Shown here in pieces: positions 11,318-20,637 of a stretch of DNA of 64,000 nucleotides (position 1 is the first letter of the stretch; every line of letters begins with the position of its first letter). The position numbers and the translations under genes were made by a program. The stretch is from Parapristionchus giblindavisi (taxonomy: Eukaryota > Nematoda > Chromadorea > Rhabditida > Diplogasteridae). Location: assembly GCA_943737045.1 (NCBI GenBank), contig CALSFV010000319.1:1-64000 (forward strand), given 5' to 3'. Under the pieces are notes generated by a model that saw nothing but the letters and a program-made list of their open reading frames with translations, was not told where the DNA came from and made no database searches.

Positions 11318-11739
11318 ATAGAACTGATTTTGAGATAGTATTAGATTAGTAAATCATAAAGATGCAATCAATACTAGGTATAAAAAAGGTACACTAGGTA
11401 TACTAGATAGGTATAAAAAAGTAAAGTAAAGGTAAATTTTTTCTCGTTATTAAAGTCACACGAAGTCCTGTGGTAGATCACTACTAGGGCAGTAATAATT
11501 CAAAGCCAATTCATGAGAGACAACTATTTATAGGTTGTAACAAAGGAAGAATCAGTAGAATTGTAAGAGATGGTCTTCCACCTATCACACTCCACCCATT
11601 GATAAGCGACCCTTCCAAGGACCAGAGCAATGGGATCAGCTTTGAGAGATAGATTGCATCATTGTCACGTTTGACCTTTCAACGAAATCAAGCGAGAATG
11701 AAGAACAGCCAAGAACCAAGTATGGAGAATAAAAGAGTG

Positions 11740-11864
11740 TTAGAGATACACCACCGATTTAATTTTTATTCACACTCTGGTCATGCTCTCACTCAAACAA
11801 ATAAAGCGAGAGAGTGTTGCCAAAGCGGAATTTTTTTCAAAATAAACTTGAGGTGTGTCTTTAA
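11740..11864. mobile_element. MITE family A, diverged
   Basis: TTAGAGATACACCACCG to TTGAGGTGTGTCTTTAA with the typical internal GCGAGAGAGTGTTGCC. Upstream of the GLYAT-like gene; twin at 16844. Confidence 0.75.
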
Positions 11865-11954
11865 AAGGATTGAGATCTAGTCAACTGCTCCGCCGCTGCA
11901 GTACATATCAATATTGTGTTGAGTGGAAAAGTGATAGCACTATTAGAGATGCAG

Positions 11955-12445
11955 AGTAGGAGAGGGAGAGGGAGAGGGAGAGGGAGAGGGAGAGGGAGAG
12001 GGAGAGGGAGAGGGAGAGAGGGAGAGTTAGAGGGAGAGGGAGAGGGAGAGGGAGAGGGAGAGGGAGAGGGAGAGGGAGAGGGAGAGGGAGAGGGAGAGGG
12101 AGAGGGAGAGGGAGAGGGAGAGGGAGAGGGAGAGGGAGAGGGAGAGGAAGGGGAGAGGGAGATGGAGAGGAAGGGGAGAGGGAGAGGGAGAGGGAGAGGG
12201 AGAGGGAGAGGGAGAGGGAGAGGGAGAGGGAGAGGAAGAGGGAGATGGAGAGGAAGGGGAGAGGGAGAGGGAGAGGGAGAGGGAGAGGGAGAGGGAGAGG
12301 AAGAGGGAGATGGAGAGGAAGGGGAGAGGGAGAGGAAGAGGGAGATGGAGAGGAAGGGGAGAGGGAGAGGGAGAGGGAGAGGGAGAGGAAGAGGGAGATG
12401 GAGAGGAAGGGGGAGATGGAGAGGAAGGGGAGAGGGAGATGAAGA
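11955..12445. repeat. GGGAGA minisatellite
   Basis: About 80 units of GGGAGA, with GGAAGGGGAGAGGGAGAT variant blocks in its second half. It begins exactly where the left copy of the 3.5 kb duplication ends, and it continues into the 3-prime module of the composite repeat. Confidence 0.95.
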
Positions 12446-12620
12446 AGAACAGTTGATGAGTGAATGTCCGTAGAGGATGAAGAGGGATGGGAGTCAATTT
12501 TATGAGTGAAGTGAATTCAAAAGAAGAGAATGAATAGAGATTCAGGGAATACCCAAGAATGATTTATTTGAGAATTTTTGGTTGATCAACATGCAGATGG
12601 AGCTTATTTTTGATAAGAAT
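12440..12620 (+). repeat. Composite dispersed repeat, copy 4 (3-prime module)
   Basis: AGTTGATGAGTGAATGTCCG through GGGAATACCCAAGAATG, directly following the minisatellite, as in the other copies. Confidence 0.7.
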
Positions 12621-12923
12621 AGAACGAAGTTATAAGAGTTAATAATAATCACAATCTTCCTTCAGAGAAATTCATTATTTATTTTATTAGCTATCATAAT
12701 CATATAAAAACTAAAAAAAAACCAATCTTTCATACTTCTTTACTAGAAATCTTTTCTTTTTTTTTGTTTTTTTTTAGAATATGATTGAAATAACTGACAT
12801 TACAGTGATCATTCGATGAAATAAAACAGTGATGAAACATAACACACCGTGCAACTATGATCGGCATCTGTCAATAATCCAGACCGATGTTGCCTCTTGG
12901 TCCTTACTGAAAACCTGTCGAAA

Positions 12924-12993
12924 TATAAATAGCAATGGATAACGCGTCTATCTACGCAGCAGAAGATTGTAGGCTCGATCCCTACCGTGGTCG
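12924..12993 (+). tRNA. tRNA-Arg(ACG)-like pseudogene, second copy
   Basis: Same context as 7922-7991. The anticodon loop keeps CTACGCA at full length, but the D-arm and the B box (GGCTCGATCCC) are mutated. Confidence 0.5.
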
Positions 12994-13069
12994 ATTTTTT
13001 GTGCTTGTTTGATAGACCCAAAAAAATTTGGCAAACTGAAAAAAAAAACTTTTAAAAATTCAACTTTTT

Positions 13070-13380
13070 GAGAGGAAAAGGAGAGAGAGGTAGAGCGAGA
13101 GGGAACTAAAGAAGAACAGTTGATGAGTGAATGTCCGTAGAGGATGAAGAAGGATGGGAGTCAATTTTATGCGTGAAGTGAATTCAAAAGAAGAGAATGA
13201 ATAGAGTTTAAAGGCACACCCCACGCTAATTTGAAACTCTCCGCTCTGGCAATACTCTCTCGTAGAAAAAGAAGGTGAGAGAGTGTGGACAGAGCGGAGG
13301 GCTTCAAATTATCCTAAAGTGTCGCTTTAAATAAATGCCCAAGAATGTTTTATTTGAAAATTTTCGTTGATCAAAATTAG
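13070..13380 (+). repeat. Composite dispersed repeat, copy 5
   Basis: Short GA tract plus 3-prime module, paralogous to 8070-8400 but clearly more diverged than the neighbouring 3.5 kb duplication. Confidence 0.7.
13208..13330. mobile_element. MITE family A
   Basis: TTTAAAGGCACACCCCACGC to TAAAGTGTCGCTTTAA. Orthologous in position to the copy at 8216. Confidence 0.85.
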
Positions 13381-13446
13381 ATTTTCATTATTATTATTTC
13401 TTACTTCTGCTAATAAAGAAGTAAGAAATAATAATAATGAAAATCT
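13379..13446. repeat. Perfect 29-bp inverted repeat at the duplication edge
   Basis: AGATTTTCATTATTATTATT and the following nine bases (13379-13407) are the exact complement of 13418-13446, around a 10-bp spacer. The left copy of the duplication at 8418 has only the right arm. Confidence 0.9.
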
Positions 13447-13638
13447 ACCATCAGAGAAATTCATTATTGTATTGGTTATCATCACCATATAAATTTTAGT
13501 TTTATCATCAAGATTTCATTGTTATTTCATGATTTGTCCACTCGTTATAGAGCAATCGGTATCAAACTCAATAACCTGTCTATTGTGTTTTTAAAAATAC
13601 ATAATTCGAATACATTTAAATATCACACATTATTATTA

Positions 13639-16303
13639 TTATTGTCTCATCGAATACAGATTGTACGTCCACTTCTTATCAGCACCATCTTCTGTGGTTG
13701 ATCTCGTCCACAGTGGATGTCTAATAGTCCCTCGGAGGACGTTAGAGTTGTTCTCACGCACGTACTTGAACACTGCCAATCCTCGTCTGAATATGATTGA
13801 TCTAATATTATATGAAAAATATATGCATAAATGTAGAGAAAAAATTTAATGCCACCTTGATAAAAAACGAAAAGAAAAAAACGGCATATTTCTCAATTTG
13901 ATATTTAGGTTGAGTGTTTGACATAAGAATAGCTAATTGTAAGAGGATAAACGCCTCACTTGGCGAACTTCTGGGCGCATGCCAGTTCAGCGAGTAGTCC
14001 GACACCCTTTCCTCGATATTGATCGAATGTGAAGAGATGGAAAAGCTGTGAGAGGAAGGAAATGGCTATGGATTGAAGTGTATCATACTAGATGAAACGG
14101 TTAAAGGAAGTTTTTTTCAAAACGAGAATTTGAGAAAAATGTTCTTTCTCTCATTAACGATAAGCATAGAGCATAAAAATAATTAATATCATAGAAAAGG
14201 CAATGTGGCTACTCTAGTACCAAATAAACAAGTGTTTTATACGGGGTAATATCTTGTTGTTAGCATAAATCCCCACATGTCATGTCATGTCATGTTTAAG
14301 AATTAGAATACGAATTAAAATTAGCGTACCTGTCCACAGTTGTAGGCCATCTCCCATGATGCAAGATTGCCATCGACATCACGTACGCACACGCACGGTA
14401 GATCAGCGAGACGTGCTCTGAATCAATCATTCTTTTTAGCTAAATGTAAATTACATCTAAATATGAAAAAAAGATCTTCAAGAAAGGAAGTTGGTTTCTA
14501 TGGAAAGAATAGTGTTGAAGGTTTCGTTGGAAAATTTTTTTTTTACCTCGTAACCTCAGGGCCGTTTCTTTTGAACGGCCACGCTTCATGGATCTGTTGA
14601 AACTCCGCGTCAACATCGATTTCACCAAGAGTAAAACCGTCTGGTGCCACAAGCTCGGTCTAAAAGGTCACGTTATTCGTGTCCGATTGAAAACACGACG
14701 CGTCCATGTTTAGGACCGCGAAGCCGTATGCGGTACCACGTTTACCTTTCGTGCCTCCGCCGTAACGACGGAGACATCAACGATAATTCTGCTGAATCCG
14801 AATATCGAATGAAATTATGTCATAAATGGATCGTTTGGACTATTACATTGCATTTAAGCCAAAATTTCGTTTTAAATTTACATTCGGCAGAGTTTGCGTG
14901 GACGTCTCCGTCGTTACGAGGAGGTTACGGTGAAATCATGTAAGGGAAGATAGCAATTCGCGGCTTACTTCAATAAGTTCCCCTATCTGTCGTTCGTTCA
15001 TGTAAAATCCAATCATGTCTACTCTATATTTTTCCTCAAGCAAGCCATCTTCCTCACGGATCTTGTTGAACTGAAAGCATTACCAAAATAAAATTTCATA
15101 TTTGGAATTTATTAAGGCACACCGCGCGTTAATTTTCTCTCCGATTTGGCAACACTCTCTCGCAGACAAAGACAATGAGAGAGCATTTCGAGAGAAGAGT
15201 GTATCAAAGTAGCTCGGGTGTGCCTTTAAACGTTTTCAAAACTGACAATATCAGTGGCGAAGATGTTGCCCTCGAATGAAAGACCTCCGAACTGTTCCAT
15301 TTCTGGACGAATAAGCTCAAGAACTAGGCGAATGCCGGCAGTGCATGATTCGCTGTTAATAAAAAATATTTAAAAAAATACAAAAACCTTTTATGATTCA
15401 AATTTTTATTCCAGGCTGCCATCATAGTGGGTAATTGCAAGTACAGTGATAGGATAGGAATTGTTTTGTTGAGTGAAAAAAATATTTTAAAAAATCCATT
15501 TACCTATTTTCATTTTCGATTGGAGCGCGAACATGTACATGGACACTGAAATGTACCAATTAGTCATGTAGGGAAAAAGGTTCGGAAAAAGCGGAAAACA
15601 AAAAATGAAAAATTTTCGAGTTTTAATTTCGAAAATATCAAGATTTTACCATCGATATAAGGAAAATGTAAGAATTGCTGTACTACCAATACGCCCCTGC
15701 ATTAGTGACATTCTAACTGTTGAATAAAAATAGATGAACAAATGAAATCTATAGTTTTCAATTGAAATTCCACCTACTATTCCTTCTGCTTGATGTCCAC
15801 AAAGAAGACATAGATCGGTCGTTCAGACGGATATCCAAACACTCTCATGGACCCTTTCAAATTAAATTAATTTATGCAAATCATTCTTATATTCAGCTAT
15901 AATGCTTTTATGAATAATATGAACACAGCGTTTCCAGAGCGGTTATGCAGAGGAAAATGTTGAGTGAAAAACAGAGAGTAAAACCTTTGGGATAGCCGCC
16001 TGCCAGCAACCATGTCGAGATATTGAGCAGAGCGAAATTCTCCATTTTATCGTTATCCCTGCCTAGAGATACAAACATAATTTAGACGAAGTGTTAATTT
16101 AAAGGCACACCACAAGCTAATTCTACTCTGCCCATTGGTAATATTCTCTCACAGACAAAGGAAGCGAGAGAGTGTCGCCAGAGCGGATAGTTTCAAATTA
16201 GCTAGGAGTGTCACTTTAAAAGAATGAGCCACTCACCATTGTTAGTCAGGTAGTCGACCAGCCATCTCAGCTTGTCATCGGATGTAAACTCACCAAGGGA
16301 CAT
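13639..16303 (-). CDS. GLYAT-like N-acyltransferase (GNAT fold), copy 2
   Basis: Every exon of copy 1 is present at +4986: 16309-16237, 16062-15985, 15853-15778, 15545-15504, 15352-15247, 15070-14969, 14659-14547, 14417-14330, 14045-13960, 13786-13639. I saw no change that breaks the frame, and coding sequence looks identical or nearly so; the predicted product is also 301 aa with the QYRGKGVG loop. Differences from copy 1 lie in introns and flanks. Two identical copies could double the dose of one enzyme, or reflect a very recent duplication, gene conversion or a retained haplotype in the assembly. Confidence 0.8.
15112..15229. mobile_element. MITE family A
   Basis: Twin of 10136-10243, in the fifth intron of GLYAT-like copy 2. 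Confidence 0.85.
16099..16219. mobile_element. MITE family A
   Basis: Twin of 11113-11233, in the first intron of GLYAT-like copy 2. Confidence 0.85.
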
Positions 16304-16469
16304 ATAGAACTGATTTTGAGATAGTATTAGATTAGTAAATCATAAAGATGCAATCAATACTAGGTATAAAAAAGGTACACTAGGTATACTAGATAGGTAT
16401 AAAAAAGTAAAGTAAAGGTAAATTTTTTCTCGTTATTAAAGTCACACGAAGTCCTGTGGTAGATCACTA

Positions 16470-16577
16470 ATAATAATAATAATAATAATTTATCCTGTCT
16501 ACATGTCATATGTAGAGGGGGTCAAAGCAGGGGGTATCATCACATCCACAAGTTCTATTCTTCGGTCGGTTGGAATT
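16470..16577 (-). mobile_element. Short retroposon insertion with 10-bp target duplication
   Basis: Flanked by TAGATCACTA at 16460-16469 and 16578-16587; the empty site with a single TAGATCACTA is seen in the other copy at 11474-11483. The minus-strand reading ends in GGATAAATTATTATTATTAT, like the 3-prime tail of a LINE or SINE. Confidence 0.85.
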
Positions 16578-16843
16578 TAGATCACTACTAGGGCAGTAAT
16601 AATTCAAAGCCAATTCATGAGAGACAACTATTTATAGGTTGTAACAAAGGAAGAATCAGTAGAATTGTAAGAGATGGTCTTCCACCTATCACACTCCACC
16701 CATTGATAAGCGACCCTTCCAAGGACCAGAGCAATGGGATCAGCTTTGAGAGATAGATTGCATCATTGTCACGTTTGACCTTTCAACGAAATCAAGCGAG
16801 AATGAAGAACAGCCAAGAACCAAGTATGGAGAATAAAAGAGTG

Positions 16844-16968
16844 TTAGAGATACACCACCGATTTAATTTTTATTCACACTCTGGTCATGCTCTCACTCAA
16901 ACAAATAAAGCGAGAGAGTGTTGCCAAAGCGGAATTTTTTTCAAAATAAACTTGAGGTGTGTCTTTAA
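16844..16968. mobile_element. MITE family A, diverged
   Basis: Twin of 11740-11864. Confidence 0.75.
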
Positions 16969-17194
16969 AAGGATTGAGATCTAGTCAACTGCTCCGCCGC
17001 TGCAGTACATATCAATATTGTGTTGAGTGGAAAAGTGATAGCACTATTAGAGATGCAGAGTATCAAGCACTAAACGATGCCTAGTACATTATGGAGAGAA
17101 GACAGAGATAAGAACAAGAATCAAAAGATCTCTGGAGCGCTGTTCATGATCAAGCAATCATAATTGTCATGTCACAATCTTCTTTGACTATATA

Positions 17195-17302
17195 AAAACA
17201 AAAGTGAGCATTCAAATTCTGGTCCATACAATGCTCTCTCGCGCGTCTGTTTCTGATCTTTAAAGCGAGGAGAGTTTCAAATAAGATTGGGCTGTCACTT
17301 AA
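17195..17302. mobile_element. MITE family A remnant
   Basis: ATTCAAATTCTGGTCC, a GCTCTCTCGCG block, then GAGAGTTTCAAATAAGATTG and GCTGTCACTTAA. Only the core and right end are recognisable. Confidence 0.45.
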
Positions 17303-17349
17303 AAAAATTTTTCAGCTGAAGCATAACAAAGGTATTGCACATTGTATAA

Positions 17350-17523
17350 AAAGCTCTTTCTCTTCTCCATCTAAATTTCTTATGATTACTGTCACTCTCT
17401 GAACAAGATTTAATTACTTCATTTTTGATTTTACTAAATATCGATTTATTTTAGATCGATAATCACAATGAATCACAATGAATTCTCCAATTGCTTCCAT
17501 TGATATATCCATACTCTGGAAAA
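17350..17523 (+). pseudogene. BTB gene relic (two exon fragments)
   Basis: CTCTTTCTCTTCTCCATC and GATTACTGT match the exon at 24281-24390. After a TTTTAG acceptor, ATCGATAATCACAATGA and TCCATTGATATATCC match the exon at 24438-24510. Frame is broken by indels, including a small duplication of AATCACAATG. No flanking exons remain. Confidence 0.6.
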
Positions 17524-18705
17524 GCTGCCAATTAAAATACTTTTGTTGACCAGTTTGTGTAATATCATTATATTCATATTTTAATAATAAAGATCACTAT
17601 CGTGGGCAGCGTTTTTTTATATGAAATTTCTGCATTGCCTGTATCGACATAAAAATCACTTATGTTTGCCTCTTTCATTTGGTATTCCCTGTGCCTCTCT
17701 CGTCTCTCTCGCCCCGCCCTCGTAAGTCTCTCCGCCGAATATTGTTTAATTGTGGTGGAATTTGGAGATAAAGCTTAGATCTTGAGTCTTGGTGCGTTAA
17801 CCACAAGTTAAAGAACCCGGCTATTGTATAACGTTACACTTATTATTCAATTCAGAATGTAATGTTGAAAATATAATAAATAATCTAAATATTTAAAATT
17901 ATTTTTTTAAAATTCAATCAATACAATGTTGAAAACGGTGGTGAAATCATTGTGTGAAATTACGGTAAGTAGAAAAGTCAGCTGATTCAATGCACTCTTG
18001 GATTTTGATTTTGTGCATTTACTTTATTTTTTACTTTGTAATTATCAATTTCTGAATCAATTCTCATGTTAAGGTCACTTGGGACTATGGTCTTATGATT
18101 TATCAAATATTTCCCCGTTCAATGCAATGCTTGCACTTCCAATTTCGCGTGAAATACTTGTTTTTTTTTCTGCAAGTTGTCCCAATTTATGTATCGTTTC
18201 TTCATATTATGCCAGTCCCATACCTATGCCGTATTATTATCATTGTAATTTCATACATAGGGGCGCTGCTATGTGAATGTGATGTACTTTACCGAATTCG
18301 ACTTTTATCGAAATACCTGAGAAGAATAGCCATTCTTCTTTAAAGAAGCTTTATTCCTTTTCGATTTCGCAAACATTCTTCTTGTCTAACTTTATTACTC
18401 GTTTATTATGCTACTTACTGCTGTTTAAAGTCTCTCGAAGTATAGTATAATGTAGTCTTACAGTGTTGTTGGCACCGTGCCAAGGGAAAGCCTCATTGTT
18501 TAGTCCTCGTACAGCTCGCTCTCTCACCATTTCTCTCTTTCTCTAACATGTAATCGCGCGGTTTTCTCTTGCCGTTCAGTCTCTTCTCTCATTGACCTGT
18601 TTATTTATTTCCTCTGATGTCTACTGCTCATTGATCGTTTATTTTATGTGATTGTTTCCATTCTCGAAATATTATTCGACTTGAAAGGTTTAATTATTAT
18701 TTTCA

Positions 18706-20066
18706 GTAAGAAGGAATCTGGTGACCCTGTCGCCAAGCTGAACACGATTGAAAGAGGTCTGTTTAATTCATTATCTACTGAATTTCATGAAACAATAAAG
18801 TTTTTGAAGGTCCGAGAACCGATCCAGTCTGTCTGAATCAGGAACACTTCACTATTGGAAGTGGGCGAATTAGGAGGAAAAGTGTTAGTTTCTTTATTGA
18901 TTAATTTATGCTCAATGTTATGGTATCAAGGAATTATTGACGAAGTATTGAGCGAGAACTTTGTGGGATATCTCTATGTATTTTTCTGAATTCTGTTTCA
19001 TGATTCACTATTCGAAATGGATCAAGTCTAGCGGGCTTGATTCTGAAGAACGTTTTCAATAGCTGATCAGAAGATGAACGAAAAATTATTCAAGATAGAA
19101 GTACCCCTTGTATGGGACCTCAGCACGCCCAGACTAATCAGTCGTTTAGTGGCAACCATTCATAATAATAGTTTATCTACGCCCCGCGACAGCAGTTGCA
19201 AAAAAATGTAAATTGTTATGGTATTTGAACAATTATATGTCATTCTCATATTCAGGTACAGGATGTGACGTCGTCGTAATCAATCACTTTCCATTCTGTA
19301 GAAGGACCTAATGTGGAATACGAAGAGAAAGGAGAAAAGGACCCTGTGCACTAAGTAAGTTTACATTACTTTTATTTCTTCTTGAAATATTCAGTCTGTT
19401 TTGGGTTAGTTATTCACTAAACATTCTGAATGTGAAGGAAATGATGATCATTGTATTGCATTGTCTATGATGGAACGTATACAGAACACAGTTTCATCTG
19501 CAAACTATACACTGGAGGTCAAGATTACGGTAATTCATTTTTCTTAAATCGATATATCGATTTTTTCGAGGTATTATATGAATTCTATGTAAAACCTCAT
19601 ATTATTACCTATTTTGGCGAACCTTACGGTACATAGTGTAAATTTGTGAAGGAAGAAATTATGGGTTAATAAGTGAATTTCAATTAGTAATTCAATATCA
19701 ATTTCCATTGATTATGGCTCTTTTATATGTGAACTCTTGAAATTTCAAAAAAAAAAGCTCTTGTATTGTGAGATGCTAACAAGAATGCATAAGAATTCGG
19801 ATGTTTGCTATTATTTATTACTTTAGTTTAAACTATAAAATTTTGATTGGTTTCAGTTTCCAATGATCGATGTTGAATATGAAGATATGGCAAATCTTCT
19901 TTGTTCTATATATCCTTAGAGAATGCAGGTATGATGATCAGCCAGCCAATCAATATTTTCATATGAATCGATTTTTCTTAGATAACAGCGGATACTGTAG
20001 TCTTCTTGTGCTTACTGATAGATGAGTGTAATTGATGTAATGAGAAGATGCGATCGATATCTACAG
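18706..20066 (+). pseudogene. BTB-domain pseudogene
   Basis: The exon 19857-19928 encodes MIDVEYEDMANLLCSIYP followed by an in-frame TAG at 19917-19919. It aligns with FIEDVSPREFELLLKCIYP of the intact genes. The next exon (19982-20066) gives VVFLCLLIDECN, then a frameshift near 20031, then DVMRRCDRYLQ, the typical end of a nematode BTB domain. Upstream exon-like pieces with splice signals at 18706-18813, 19259-19354 and 19444-19532 may be its N-terminal part, but I could not align them confidently. A dispersed repeat (19060-19165) lies inside. Confidence 0.6.
19060..19165. repeat. Dispersed repeat shared in inverse orientation with 61770-61870
   Basis: Both contain CCCTTGTATGGGACCTCAGC (one as complement) and the neighbouring CAGTCGTTTAGTGGCAACCA. 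Family unknown. Confidence 0.7.
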
Positions 20067-20637
20067 GTTAGAATTTCGATTATTGATTGATAATATTGAT
20101 TGAATTCAGGGATCATCTCGTGATTCCCGTGTCACTTGCCACTAACTCGTGGTATCCTTCTATCTGGTCAATATCTTCTAGGAGAAGCTCTAATGAAACT
20201 AACGCCTAAAAATTCTACGAAAAAGAAAAAAAAACAGTATTATAGGAGTTTCAGATTTATATTTTTGCGATTATTGATTGATTGATTAATTGATTGCTTT
20301 ATTGTTATTAGAAATAATCGATGAATGAAGACAGATTTTAACTAATCAGTATTCCATTTTTCGGTTCCTTTCATGCGTTTGTTTCCAATTTCTGTTAATC
20401 TTGTTGTAATTCGATATTGCCGATTATATTTCCAGTAACTGATCTTTGATTTGATTTCACTGATTTGTTCATTCCTAAAAACGGTTTTTATGTTACAAAT
20501 ACTGTTTATTTTTGCTAAATTTGAATAAATTCCGTTTATTACAAAAACGACTTGCTGAATATCGTTGATTGATTCGATTGGAATATCTCTAATGTTCATT
20601 TTTCGTATTAATTATTCACAATCCTTTTATCAAAGAG

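Larger units (their letters stand above)
8418..11958. repeat. Tandem duplication, left copy (3.54 kb)
   Basis: Almost base-for-base identical to 13407-17062, with a constant offset of 4986 over the gene. It contains one entire GLYAT-like gene and three family A MITEs. Its right edge runs directly into the GGGAGA minisatellite. Confidence 0.95.
13407..17062. repeat. Tandem duplication, right copy (3.66 kb)
   Basis: Nearly identical to 8418-11958. The main difference is a 118 bp net insertion at 16470-16587. Confidence 0.95.
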
